Origin: Caballeronia turbans
GTDB lineage: Bacteria > Pseudomonadota > Gammaproteobacteria > Burkholderiales > Burkholderiaceae
Assembly: GCA_001544655.2 (NCBI GenBank)
Contig: FCOD02000003.1
Span: 62,001 to 126,000, forward strand
Reading direction: 5' to 3'
DNA: 64,000 nucleotides
The position numbers were made by a program, and so were the translations under genes. The notes under the pieces were generated by a model. The model had not been told where the DNA came from, made no database searches, and was given only the letters and a program-made list of their open reading frames with translations. Shown here piece by piece: positions 35,160 through 44,024 of the stretch (position 1 is its first letter; every line of letters begins with the position of its first letter).

Positions 35160-37580
35160 ATGAGAAGACAACCTATGGCACTGCGTCGTATCGCGACGGC
35201 ACTGCTGGCGGCGGGACTTATCGTCGCGCAAGCCGCGCACGCGCAAGTGACGCTGAATTTCGTCAATGCGGACATCGACCAGGTCGCGAAGGCGATCGGC
35301 GCCGCTACCGGCAAAACGATCATCGTCGATCCCCGGGTGAAGGGGCAACTCAACCTGGTCTCGGAGAATGCGGTTCCCGAGGATCAGGCGCTCAAGACGC
35401 TCCAGTCGTCGCTGCGCATGCAGGGTTTCGCGCTCGTGCAGGATCACGGCGTCCTGAAGGTCGTGCCCGAAGCCGACGCGAAGCTGCAGGGCGTGCCCAC
35501 GTATGTCGGCAACGCGCCGGCCGCGCGCGGCGATCAGGTGATCACGCAGGTCTTTCAACTGCGTAACGAATCGGCGAACAATCTTTTGCCGGTGCTGCGT
35601 CCGCTCATTTCGCCGAACAACACCATCGCGGCCTATCCGGCGAACAACACGCTCGTCGTCACGGACTACGCCGACAACGTGCGCCGCATCGCGGGCATCA
35701 TCGCGGGTGTCGATACGGCGGCCGGCCGCTCGGTCGATGTGGTCACGCTGAAGAACGCGAACGCCATCGACGTTGCCGAGCAGATGAACAAGCTGCTCGA
35801 TCCCGGCGCGATCGGCAGCACCGACGCCACGCTCAAAGTCACCGTCACGCCCGATGCGCGCACCAATTCGCTGATGTTCCGCGCGTCCAGCAGCTCGCGT
35901 CTCGCCGCAGCGAAGCAACTGGCGCAGAAGCTCGATTCTCCGACTTCGCAACCGGGCAACATGCACGTCGTGGCGCTGCGCAATGCCGACGCGACGCGTC
36001 TCGCCAAGACGCTGCGCGGCATGATGGGCAAGGGCAACAATACTTCGGACAACACGTCGGGCTCGAACTCCAGCTCGAATTCGTTCGGTCAGAGCGGCGG
36101 CGGTCTCGGCAGTTCGTCGATGTCCACCGGCACGGCCGGCACGCCGCCTTTGCCCGGCGGTCTCGGCGGCACCTCGGGCAGCAGCAACAATCCGATGACG
36201 GGCGGCGCCGGCAACCGCGACTCGAGCTTCTCGTCGAACAAGGACAACGAGTCCGGCAACGACCAGGGCGGCGGCATGATCCAGGCCGATGCCGCAACGA
36301 ACTCGCTGATCATCACCGCTGCGGACCCGGTCTATCGAAACCTGCGCGCCGTGATCGATCAGCTCGACGCGCGCCGCGCGCAGGTCTACATCGAGGCGTT
36401 GATCGTCGAATTGTCCGCGACCACCGGCGCGAACCTCGGCATTCAGTGGCAGGGCCTCCTGCTGTCGAACGGCGGCAACAACGCGCTCTACGGCAGTTCG
36501 AGCTTCGGTCAGGGCAACACGAACATCGTCGATCTGACCTTGCAGGGCAACGCGATCGCACAGAATCCGTCGGCCATCACGTCGACCACCGGCCTGCTCG
36601 CGCAGGGCCTCAACATCGGCTTGCTGCACCGCTTCGGCAACCTCTTCGGCCTCGGCGGGCTGTTGCAGGCGCTGTCGACATCGGCGGATGCGAACATCCT
36701 TTCGACGCCGAACCTGATTACGCTCGACAACGAGGAAGCGAAGATCGTCGTCGGCCAGAACGTGCCGGTCGTGACGGGTTCCTACGCGACGCCGACCGCG
36801 AACGCGGCCACCTCGGTCACCGCGTTCAACACGTTCGACCGGCGCGACGTCGGCGTGACGCTGCATGTGAAGCCGCAGATCACCGATGGCGGCGTGCTCA
36901 AGATGCAGATCTATCAGGAAGATTCGAGCGTCGATGCGACCACGAAGAACGATCCGGGCGGCGTGACGATCAATACGCGCTCGGTGCAGTCGACCATCCT
37001 CGCGGATGACGGTGAAATCGTCGTGCTCGGCGGCCTGATGCAGGACCAGTACAACAATAACAACAGCAAGATTCCGCTGCTCGGCGACATTCCGTTCATC
37101 GGCAGCCTGTTCAGAAGCGAAAGCAAGACGCGCACGAAAACCAACCTCATGGTGTTCCTGCGCCCGGTGATCGTGCGCGATCAGGCAACCTCGACGCAGA
37201 TCACCAACACGCGCTACGAGTATCTGCGTCAGCAGCAGTACGGCTCGACGACGGACAACCGTCTCATCAAGGATCAGAATGTGCCGGTGATGCCGCCGAA
37301 ACCGATTGGTCCGAGCGAAGGCGGCGGCGTCCCGGCGCAAAATCTGCTGGACTGGAGCAACACGACACGCGGCCCCGGCCCGAGCACGACGCTGCCGCAG
37401 AACCCGGAAGCAGGTCCGGCGCCGCAGCCGATGCAATCCGCGCCGCAATCGACGCCGCCGCCGCAGGGCAGCTATCCGCTTCCCGCGAACGGCGCGACCA
37501 ACGCCATGCCGGGCAACGCAGCGACCAACACCCTGCCGGGTAACGCCGCGACGAACGGCCAACAGGGAGCCCGGCCGTGA
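35160..37580 (+). CDS. gspD: GspD, type II secretion secretin
   Basis: This protein of about 806 residues forms the outer-membrane secretin pore. A signal peptide (ALRRIATALLAAGLIVAQAA) precedes the N0 domain (VTLNFVNADIDQVAKAIG) and N1-N3 domains. A Gly/Ser/Asn-rich insertion of roughly 90 residues interrupts N3. The secretin core has VPVVTGS and VLGGLMQDQ. The C-terminal 70 residues are Pro/Gln/Asn-rich and end in repeated PGNAATN units, where a pilotin-binding S-domain might sit. The first ATG is at 35160; 35175 is an alternative with AGAAG upstream. It overlaps gspE. Confidence 0.95.
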   Translation: MRRQPMALRRIATALLAAGLIVAQAAHAQVTLNFVNADIDQVAKAIGAATGKTIIVDPRVKGQLNLVSENAVPEDQALKTLQSSLRMQGFALVQDHGVLKVVPEADAKLQGVPTYVGNAPAARGDQVITQVFQLRNESANNLLPVLRPLISPNNTIAAYPANNTLVVTDYADNVRRIAGIIAGVDTAAGRSVDVVTLKNANAIDVAEQMNKLLDPGAIGSTDATLKVTVTPDARTNSLMFRASSSSRLAAAKQLAQKLDSPTSQPGNMHVVALRNADATRLAKTLRGMMGKGNNTSDNTSGSNSSSNSFGQSGGGLGSSSMSTGTAGTPPLPGGLGGTSGSSNNPMTGGAGNRDSSFSSNKDNESGNDQGGGMIQADAATNSLIITAADPVYRNLRAVIDQLDARRAQVYIEALIVELSATTGANLGIQWQGLLLSNGGNNALYGSSSFGQGNTNIVDLTLQGNAIAQNPSAITSTTGLLAQGLNIGLLHRFGNLFGLGGLLQALSTSADANILSTPNLITLDNEEAKIVVGQNVPVVTGSYATPTANAATSVTAFNTFDRRDVGVTLHVKPQITDGGVLKMQIYQEDSSVDATTKNDPGGVTINTRSVQSTILADDGEIVVLGGLMQDQYNNNNSKIPLLGDIPFIGSLFRSESKTRTKTNLMVFLRPVIVRDQATSTQITNTRYEYLRQQQYGSTTDNRLIKDQNVPVMPPKPIGPSEGGGVPAQNLLDWSNTTRGPGPSTTLPQNPEAGPAPQPMQSAPQSTPPPQGSYPLPANGATNAMPGNAATNTLPGNAATNGQQGARP

Positions 37581-39067
37581 GCATGGTCAACGATGCGGTC
37601 GAGAGCGCGAGCAGCGCGGCGTCGCCGCTGGCGGCGGCCCGCCTCGTGCCCTACGGCTTCGCGCGCAGCGGGCAGATCTTGCTCGCGCATCGGCACGCGG
37701 ACAGCATCGAGGTATGGATCAGCGAGCGGACGACCGACGCGGCGCTCGCTGAAGTCGCGCGCAATTTCGGCGCGCTGTCGATCGTGCGCAAGCCCGCCGA
37801 CGAGCTCGCCGCGGCGATCAATTCGGCATACGCGCGCAACGACGGCAGCGCGGCGCAGGTGGTCGGCGAAGTGGAAGGCGAAGTCGATCTGTCGCGTTTG
37901 ATGCAGGACATTCCCGAAGTCGAGGATCTGCTCGAATCCGAGGACGACGCGCCGATCATCCGTATGATCAACGCGCTGCTCACGCAGGCGGCGCGCGAGC
38001 AGGCATCGGATATTCACATCGAGCCGTTCGAGAACGCGTCAGTGGTGCGCTTTCGCGTCGACGGCACGCTGCGCGATGTCGTGCGTCCGAAGAAAGCGCT
38101 GCACGGCGCGCTGATCTCGCGCATCAAGATCATGGCGCAGCTCGATATCGCTGAAAAACGATTGCCGCAGGACGGCCGCATCACGTTGCGCGTGGGCGGA
38201 CGTCCCGTCGACGTGCGGGTTTCCACGCTGCCGACCGGCCACGGCGAGCGCGCGGTGCTGCGTCTGCTGGAAAAGGACGCGCAGCGCCTGAATCTCGAAA
38301 CGCTCGGCATGGCGCGCGACACGCTCGTCCACTTCGACAAGCTGATCGGCAAGCCGCACGGCATCGTGCTCGTCACCGGCCCGACCGGTTCCGGCAAGAC
38401 AACCACGCTCTATGCGTCGATGTCGCGGCTGGAGACCACGACCACCAACATCATGACGGTGGAAGACCCGATCGAATACGACCTGTCGGGCATCGGGCAG
38501 ACGCAGGTGAACGAGCGCATCGGCATGACCTTCGCGCGCGCGCTGCGCTCGATCCTTCGCCAGGATCCGGACATCATCATGATCGGTGAAATCCGCGATC
38601 TCGAAACCGCGCAGATCGCGGTGCAGGCTTCGCTAACCGGCCACCTCGTGCTCGCGACGCTGCACACGAACGACGCTGCCTCTGCCGTCACGCGTCTCAC
38701 CGACATGGGCGTGGAGCCGTATCTGCTGGCGTCGTCGCTGCTCGGCGTGCTCGCGCAGCGGCTCGTGCGCCAGCTCTGTCCGGTCTGCAAGGAAGAGCGC
38801 GTCGAGGAAGACGGCACGAAGCGCTACCATCCGGTCGGCTGCGAGCGATGCGGCCAGTCGGGTTATGTCGGCCGTCGCGGTGTCTACGAACTGCTTCTGA
38901 TCGACGACGCGATCCGCCCGCTCATCCATCGCAACGCGGCGGATGCGGAGATTCTCGAGGCAGGCCGCAAGCAAGGCATGCGCACGCTGCGCGAGGACGG
39001 CGACCGCTGGCTCGCCGCCGGCGTGACGTCGCTGGAAGAAGTGCTGCGCGTGACGGGCGGAGAGTAA
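37577..39067 (+). CDS. gspE: GspE, type II secretion ATPase
   Basis: This 496-residue cytoplasmic secretion ATPase powers pseudopilus assembly. Walker A is TGPTGSGKTTTLYAS, followed by the Asp box DPIEYDLSGIGQTQVN, Walker B IMIGEIRD and the His box GHLVLATLHTND. The zinc-binding four-cysteine motif is CPVCKEE...CERCGQSG. The start is GTG overlapping the gspD stop (GTGA); an ATG six bases on is possible. Confidence 0.96.
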   Translation: MSMVNDAVESASSAASPLAAARLVPYGFARSGQILLAHRHADSIEVWISERTTDAALAEVARNFGALSIVRKPADELAAAINSAYARNDGSAAQVVGEVEGEVDLSRLMQDIPEVEDLLESEDDAPIIRMINALLTQAAREQASDIHIEPFENASVVRFRVDGTLRDVVRPKKALHGALISRIKIMAQLDIAEKRLPQDGRITLRVGGRPVDVRVSTLPTGHGERAVLRLLEKDAQRLNLETLGMARDTLVHFDKLIGKPHGIVLVTGPTGSGKTTTLYASMSRLETTTTNIMTVEDPIEYDLSGIGQTQVNERIGMTFARALRSILRQDPDIIMIGEIRDLETAQIAVQASLTGHLVLATLHTNDAASAVTRLTDMGVEPYLLASSLLGVLAQRLVRQLCPVCKEERVEEDGTKRYHPVGCERCGQSGYVGRRGVYELLLIDDAIRPLIHRNAADAEILEAGRKQGMRTLREDGDRWLAAGVTSLEEVLRVTGGE

Positions 39068-39071
39068 CGGT

Positions 39072-40289
39072 ATGCCGGCCTTTCGTTTCGAAGCGATCGA
39101 CCACGCGGGCAAGACGCAGAAAGGCGTGCTCGATGCCGACAGCGCCCGCGCCGCGCGCAGCCAGTTGCGCACGCAGGGGCTGACGCCGCTCGTCGTCGAG
39201 GCGGCGGGCACGCGCACGCGCGGCGAGCGCCAGCAGCGGCTGTCGCTCGGGCGGCGTCTGTCGCAGCGCGAACAGGCGATTCTCACGCGCCAGCTCGCCA
39301 GTCTCCTGATCGCCGGTCTGCCGCTCGGCGAGACGCTCGCGGTGCTGACGGAGCAGTCCGAGCGCGATTACATCCGCGAACTGATGGCCGCGATCCGCGC
39401 CGAAGTGCTCGGCGGCCATTCCTTCGCCAACGCGCTCGCGCAGCATCCGAAGGACTTTCCGGAGATCTATCGCGCGCTCGTCGCGGCGGGCGAGCACACC
39501 GGCAAGCTCGGCCTCGTGCTGTCGCGTCTTGCGGACTACATCGAACAGCGTAACGCGCTCAAGCAGAAGATCATTCTGGCGTTCACGTATCCGGGCATCG
39601 TGACGATCATCGCGTTCGGCATCGTCACGTTCCTGCTGAGCTATGTCGTGCCGCAGGTCGTGAACGTGTTCGCGAGCACGAAGCAGGCGCTGCCTTTCTT
39701 GACCGTCATGATGATGGCGCTCTCGTCCTTCGTCCGAAGTTACTGGTGGGCGGTGCTGATCGGCGTCGTGATATTCGCGTGGCTGGTGAAGAGCATCCTC
39801 GCGCGGCCCGGCCCGCGCATGTCGTTCGACCGCTGGCTGCTCGGCGCGCCGCTCATCGGGAAGCTGGTGCGCGGCTACAACACGGTGCGCTTCGCCAGCA
39901 CGCTCGCGATCCTGACCGCCGCGGGCGTGCCGATCCTGCGCGCGCTGCAGGCTGCGGGCGAAACGCTCAGCAACACGGCGATGCGCGAGAACGTCGACGA
40001 CGCGATCGTGCGGGTGCGCGAGGGCTCGTCGCTGTCGCGCGCGCTCGGCAACACGAAGACGTTTCCGCCCGTGCTGGTTCACCTGATCCGCTCGGGCGAG
40101 GCGACGGGTGACGTCACCACGATGCTCGACCGCGCTTCCGAAGGCGAAGCGCGCGAGCTCGAACGGCGCACGATGTTCCTCACGAGCCTGCTCGAGCCGC
40201 TGCTGATTCTGGCGATGGGCGGCGTCGTGCTGGTGATCGTGCTCGCCGTGATGTTGCCGATCATCGAACTGAATAATCTGGTGCAGTGA
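39072..40289 (+). CDS. gspF: GspF, inner-membrane platform protein
   Basis: This 405-residue polytopic protein has two GspF cytoplasmic domains. The first is near residues 70-195, with LTRQLASLLIAGLPLGETLA. The second is near 270-395, with TVRFASTLAILTAAGVPILRA. Three membrane helices separate and follow them. It starts MPAFRFEAIDHAGKTQKG, typical of the family. GGAGAG lies eight bases before the ATG. It couples GspE to the pseudopilus. Confidence 0.96.
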   Translation: MPAFRFEAIDHAGKTQKGVLDADSARAARSQLRTQGLTPLVVEAAGTRTRGERQQRLSLGRRLSQREQAILTRQLASLLIAGLPLGETLAVLTEQSERDYIRELMAAIRAEVLGGHSFANALAQHPKDFPEIYRALVAAGEHTGKLGLVLSRLADYIEQRNALKQKIILAFTYPGIVTIIAFGIVTFLLSYVVPQVVNVFASTKQALPFLTVMMMALSSFVRSYWWAVLIGVVIFAWLVKSILARPGPRMSFDRWLLGAPLIGKLVRGYNTVRFASTLAILTAAGVPILRALQAAGETLSNTAMRENVDDAIVRVREGSSLSRALGNTKTFPPVLVHLIRSGEATGDVTTMLDRASEGEARELERRTMFLTSLLEPLLILAMGGVVLVIVLAVMLPIIELNNLVQ

Positions 40290-40702
40290 TGAACGCCCTT
40301 CAAACTCGCTTACTGACGCTCGCCGCGCTCGCGCTCTTCTGCGTGACGGTAACGTACTGGGTCGTCACGCTGACCTCGCGGCAGACCGCGCCGCTGCCCG
40401 CCGCGGCCGCGACGCGTGCTCCGTCGGTCGAGCAGGCTGCGACCATTTTCGGTGGACGGCTGGAACGTCAGGCCAATTCGGATGTGCATCTGTTCGGGAT
40501 TCTCGCGTTGCAGGGCGGCGCGGCGGCCATCGTGAGCTACGGCGGCGAAGCGGCGAAGGCCGTGTCGCTGGGCGGGCCGCTCACGCAAGGCGTGAAGCTC
40601 TCCGAAGTGCGCGCGCGTTCGATCATCATCGATCGCAACGGCGTGAAGTCGGAGATCTTCCTGCCGCCGAATCCGCCCGGACCGACGATCTGGGTGCGCT
40701 GA
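40289..40702 (+). CDS. gspC: GspC-like inner-membrane protein, short form without PDZ
   Basis: This protein of about 137 residues has a cytoplasmic stub and one transmembrane helix (LLTLAALALFCVTVTYWVVT). The periplasmic homology region follows (FGILALQGGAAAIVSYGGEA, KLSEVRARSIIIDRNGVKSE). Classical GspC continues into a PDZ or coiled-coil domain of another 100 or more residues, which is absent. GspC bridges the inner platform to GspD. The ATG overlaps the gspF stop (TGATG). Confidence 0.88.
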   Translation: MNALQTRLLTLAALALFCVTVTYWVVTLTSRQTAPLPAAAATRAPSVEQAATIFGGRLERQANSDVHLFGILALQGGAAAIVSYGGEAAKAVSLGGPLTQGVKLSEVRARSIIIDRNGVKSEIFLPPNPPGPTIWVR

Positions 40703-40765
40703 GCGCGACGCGATGCCTCGCTCGGGCAGAAATCACGCGACGAAAGCGGATCGATAGAATGACCG

Positions 40766-40800
40766 GCGGCTTCCGAAAGACAGGAAGCCGCGCGATTTTT
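40766..40800 (+). terminator. Attenuator-like hairpin between gspC and gspG
   Basis: A nine-bp perfect stem GCGGCTTCC / GGAAGCCGC (40766-40774, 40783-40791) is followed by GCGATTTTT. A second small hairpin CCGGGC-atga-GCCCGG lies at 40811-40826. Together they fill the only long gap (156 bases) inside the operon, just before the major pseudopilin gene. They may be a partial terminator or an RNA-stabilising structure that sets GspG levels. Confidence 0.5.
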
Positions 40801-40858
40801 CCAATCATCACCGGGCATGAGCCCGGAAACGATATTTTCAATTCAAGAGGTAGCAGTC

Positions 40859-41329
40859 ATGCAATTGTGGACCCAACGCCGCATGCGAATTCAACAGGCT
40901 CAGGCGCAAGGACGCCGTCAGCGCGGCTTCACGCTGATCGAAATCATGGTCGTGATCGCGATTCTCGGCATTCTCGCCGCGCTGATCGTGCCGAAGATCA
41001 TGAGCCGCCCGGACGAGGCGCGCCGCGTCGCCGCGAAGCAGGACATCGGCACCATCATGCAGGCGATGAAGCTGTATCGCCTCGATAACGGCCGCTATCC
41101 GACGCAGGAGCAAGGCCTGCGCGCGCTGGTCGAAAAGCCGTCGACCGAGCCGGTGCCGAATAACTGGAAGGACGGTGGCTATCTCGAGCGCCTGCCGGCC
41201 GATCCGTGGGGCGGTCAGTATCAATATCTGAATCCGGGCGTGCACGGCGAAATCGACGTGTTCAGCTACGGCGCGGATAACAAGGCCGGCGGCGAAGGCA
41301 ACGATGCCGATGTCGGCTCGTGGCAATGA
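40859..41329 (+). CDS. gspG: GspG, major pseudopilin
   Basis: This 156-residue prepilin has a leader ending RRQRG and the cleavage/methylation site G|FTLIEIMVVIAILGILAALIV with Glu at +5. The GspG core follows with GRYPTQEQGLRALVEKP and LPADPWGGQYQYLNPG. The last part, SYGADNKAGGEGNDADVGSW, contains the calcium-binding loop. AGAGG lies upstream. It is the main subunit of the pseudopilus and needs a prepilin peptidase, which is not in the window. Confidence 0.96.
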   Translation: MQLWTQRRMRIQQAQAQGRRQRGFTLIEIMVVIAILGILAALIVPKIMSRPDEARRVAAKQDIGTIMQAMKLYRLDNGRYPTQEQGLRALVEKPSTEPVPNNWKDGGYLERLPADPWGGQYQYLNPGVHGEIDVFSYGADNKAGGEGNDADVGSWQ

Positions 41330-41358
41330 CCGTCTGACGGCAGACGAAGGAAAGCGGC

Positions 41359-41832
41359 GTGAACAGGCACCGACATACGCGACGCAACGCGGGCTTCACG
41401 CTGCTCGAAATGCTCGTCGTGCTGGTGATCGCGGGCTTGCTGGTGTCGCTCGCGTCGCTGCAACTGACGCGCAATCCGCGCACCGATCTCAACGAGGAAG
41501 CGCAGCGTCTCGCCCTGCTGTTCGAATCCGCGGGCGACGAGGCGCAGGTGCGCGCGCGGCCGATCGCGTGGCAGCCGCTCGACGGCGGCTTTCGCTTCGA
41601 CATCCGCACGGAAGACGGCTGGCGCCCGTTGCGCGACGACCTCTTGCGCCAGCGGCGCTGGGAAGGCGGCGTGACCGGCGTGTCGATCCAGTTCCTCGAC
41701 TCGGACAAAACGGTGAGCCGGCTCGTGTTCGGCACCGAAGCCATCGACGCGCCGATGGAAATCACGCTGTTCTCGGCCGTGGGCCGCGTGACGATCGTCG
41801 GAAGCGGCAACGGCCGCTATCAGGTGCGGTGA
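41359..41832 (+). CDS. gspH: GspH, minor pseudopilin (GTG start)
   Basis: This 157-residue prepilin has the cleavage site NAG|FTLLEMLVVLVIAGLL and Glu at +5. The body resembles GspH/FimT (EEAQRLALLFESAGDEAQVR). The start is GTG at 41359, with GAAGGAAAG at ideal spacing; no in-frame ATG fits. It is part of the pseudopilus tip. Confidence 0.9.
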   Translation: MNRHRHTRRNAGFTLLEMLVVLVIAGLLVSLASLQLTRNPRTDLNEEAQRLALLFESAGDEAQVRARPIAWQPLDGGFRFDIRTEDGWRPLRDDLLRQRRWEGGVTGVSIQFLDSDKTVSRLVFGTEAIDAPMEITLFSAVGRVTIVGSGNGRYQVR

Positions 41833-42221
41833 TGCGCGAACATCGTCGGCATCAGCGCGGCTTCACGATGATCGAAGTGCTCGTCGCACTGGCGATCATC
41901 GCGGTGGCGCTCGCCGCATCGGTGCGCGCGGTCGGCTCGCTCGCGACGGGCGAAGCGGACCTGCACCGGCGGCTGCTCGCGGGCTGGAGCGCGGACAACG
42001 AGCTCGCGCAACTGCGGCTCTCGCATCAGTTTCCGCCGATCGGCTCGCGCACTTTCGACTGCTCGCAGGGCAATCTGAAGCTCCTGTGCACGCAGCGCGT
42101 GAGCCAGACGCCCAATCCGATTTTCCGGCGCGTCGAGATGTTCGTCTCGACGCCCGGCCGCTCCGGGAATCTGGCGCAAATGGTCACGGTGGTGGCGAAT
42201 GAAACGAACCGCTCGCTCTGA
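41832..42221 (+). CDS. gspI: GspI, minor pseudopilin
   Basis: This 129-residue prepilin has RG|FTMIEVLVALAIIAVALAA at the N-terminus and the family segment WSADNELAQLRL. The ATG overlaps the gspH stop (TGATG), so the genes are translationally coupled. It starts assembly of the tip complex with GspJ and GspK. Confidence 0.92.
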   Translation: MREHRRHQRGFTMIEVLVALAIIAVALAASVRAVGSLATGEADLHRRLLAGWSADNELAQLRLSHQFPPIGSRTFDCSQGNLKLLCTQRVSQTPNPIFRRVEMFVSTPGRSGNLAQMVTVVANETNRSL

Positions 42222-42873
42222 CCGCGGCAGAAAGCAGCGCGGCTTCACGCTGCTGGAGATGCTGATCGCCATCGCGATTCTCGCGGTGCTCGCGGTGCTG
42301 TCGTGGCGCGGGCTCGACTCGGTGATCCGCGGCCGCGCGACGATCGAGAACGCGATGGAAGACGAGCGCGTCGTCGCGCAATTGTTCGACCAGATGCGTA
42401 TCGACGCGCGCCAGGCCGCCACCGACGACGAAGCCGGCCAGCCCGCCGTGCAGGTCGGCAACGGCTCGCTGCAGATCGTGCGCGGCGTGTTCGCGCCGGG
42501 TACGCCGCCGCGGCTTCAGGTAGTGCGCTACCGGCTGTCGAACGGGCGCATCGTGCGCTTTGCGTCGCCGCCGCTGTCGAACGTCGGCGAAGTGCGGCGC
42601 GCGCTCTCGTCGGGCGATACGGGCGATGGCTGGAGCTCGATTCCGTTGATGGGCGGCGTGGCCTCGCTCGCGACGCGCGTCTACATTCCGGAAAAAGGCT
42701 GGACGACGCGCATGACCGACGTGCTCGCGCAGATCAACCAGAACGGCAACAACCTGAAGGTGCCGCAACTCGGCAACGCGCCGCTGGCGCGCGCGGTGTC
42801 GGGCATTCAGATCGCGGTCGGCGCGCGCACGCTCGCGACGCCGCTCACGCGCGTGTTTCTGGTCGGAGAATGA
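42199..42873 (+). CDS. gspJ: GspJ, minor pseudopilin
   Basis: This 224-residue prepilin has QRG|FTLLEMLIAIAILAVLAV and the GspJ body (LQVVRYRLSNGRIVRF). It overlaps gspI by 23 bases and gspK by four or is followed by it within two bases, depending on the gspK start. It forms the tip complex with GspI and GspK. Confidence 0.92.
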   Translation: MKRTARSDRGRKQRGFTLLEMLIAIAILAVLAVLSWRGLDSVIRGRATIENAMEDERVVAQLFDQMRIDARQAATDDEAGQPAVQVGNGSLQIVRGVFAPGTPPRLQVVRYRLSNGRIVRFASPPLSNVGEVRRALSSGDTGDGWSSIPLMGGVASLATRVYIPEKGWTTRMTDVLAQINQNGNNLKVPQLGNAPLARAVSGIQIAVGARTLATPLTRVFLVGE

Positions 42874-42875
42874 GC

Positions 42876-43988
42876 ATGCGCGCTCCAAATCCGAAGAGGC
42901 AACGCGGCGTCGCGATCATCAGCGCGCTCCTGGTCGTATCGCTCGCGGCGATTCTCGTGTCGGGCATGCTGTGGCGCCAGCAGGTGCAGATTCGCCGCAT
43001 CGAGAATCAGCGGCTGCTCGCGCAGGCGCAGTGGATTTCGCGCAGCGCGCTCGACTGGACGCGCCTCATCCTGCGCTCGGAAGCCGATACCTCGCCCACG
43101 GTCACGTATCTCGGCGGTGTATGGGGCGTGCCGATCGCGAAGACGAAGCTGTCGGATTTCCTCGGGCAGATCGGCGAAGTGCGCGCGCAGCAAGGCGCAT
43201 CGACCTATTTGTCCGGCTCGATCGAGGACGCGCAGGCGAAGTTCAACCTGCGCAATCTGGTCTCGACGCCGACGCCCGGCGTGCTGACCATCAACGTCGC
43301 GCAGATTCAGGCGTTCCAGCGGCTGCTCACGATGCTCGGCATCAACGGCTCGCTCGCGAAGACGGTGGCGCTGCAGATGCGCGCGGGCCTCGCGCGCTCG
43401 GCCACGCGTTTTCAGACGCAGACGGGCAACAGCGCGACCACGGCGGCGGGCACGAACAACGAAGCGACGACGCTGGCGGCGATCGCGCAAGGCGGCGGCA
43501 CGGGCGGCGGCAATTTCACCGACGATCCCGGACTGAAGGACGCGGACAGCAACGCGCCCGTCGCGCCTTTGCAGATGATCACCGTCGATTCGCTGCTCGA
43601 CGTGCCGGGTTTCTCGCCGGAAGCGGTCGCCAAGCTTCGGCCGTTCGTCACCGTGCTGCCGACGACGACCGCCGTGAACATGAACACCGCGCCCGCCGAA
43701 GTGGTGGCGGCCGTGGTGCCGGGGATGAACCTGTCGCAGGGACAGGCGTTCGTCGCGCGCCGGGAGACGGTGTTCTTCCACGATGTCGGCAACGTGCAGC
43801 TCGCGCTGACCGGCGCGGGCGTCAAGACGGTGTCGATGGACCCGAACGAGATGGACGTCACCACGAAGTATTTCGTGATCCACGGTCGCGTCGAACATGA
43901 ACGCGCGCAACTGGAGCGCACGACGCTCGTGTATCGCGACCCGACGACGCATACGACGCGCATCGTCTACACGCGCGATGCGCTGTGA
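42876..43988 (+). CDS. gspK: GspK, minor pseudopilin
   Basis: This protein of about 370 residues has a prepilin N-terminus, QRG|VAIISALLVVSLAAILVS, and lacks Glu at +5, as is normal for GspK. It caps the pseudopilus. The large extra domain includes FNLRNLVS and the helix-hairpin-helix-like VNMNTAPAEVVAAV and SLLDVPGFSPEAV. The ATG at 42876 has GGAGA at good spacing; an ATG at 42870 overlapping the gspJ stop is the alternative. Confidence 0.92.
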   Translation: MRAPNPKRQRGVAIISALLVVSLAAILVSGMLWRQQVQIRRIENQRLLAQAQWISRSALDWTRLILRSEADTSPTVTYLGGVWGVPIAKTKLSDFLGQIGEVRAQQGASTYLSGSIEDAQAKFNLRNLVSTPTPGVLTINVAQIQAFQRLLTMLGINGSLAKTVALQMRAGLARSATRFQTQTGNSATTAAGTNNEATTLAAIAQGGGTGGGNFTDDPGLKDADSNAPVAPLQMITVDSLLDVPGFSPEAVAKLRPFVTVLPTTTAVNMNTAPAEVVAAVVPGMNLSQGQAFVARRETVFFHDVGNVQLALTGAGVKTVSMDPNEMDVTTKYFVIHGRVEHERAQLERTTLVYRDPTTHTTRIVYTRDAL

Positions 43989-44024
43989 AGACGTGCCGCA
44001 GTCATTGATGAGAGGAAGTGGCCA

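Noticed and set aside
35013-37562. 849-codon open frame on the strand opposite gspD, and similar long antisense frames elsewhere (for example 2250-4181, 20271-21731)
   Set aside because: These are shadows of real genes created by high GC at third codon positions. They are Arg/His-rich without domains, while the opposite strand encodes clear family members.
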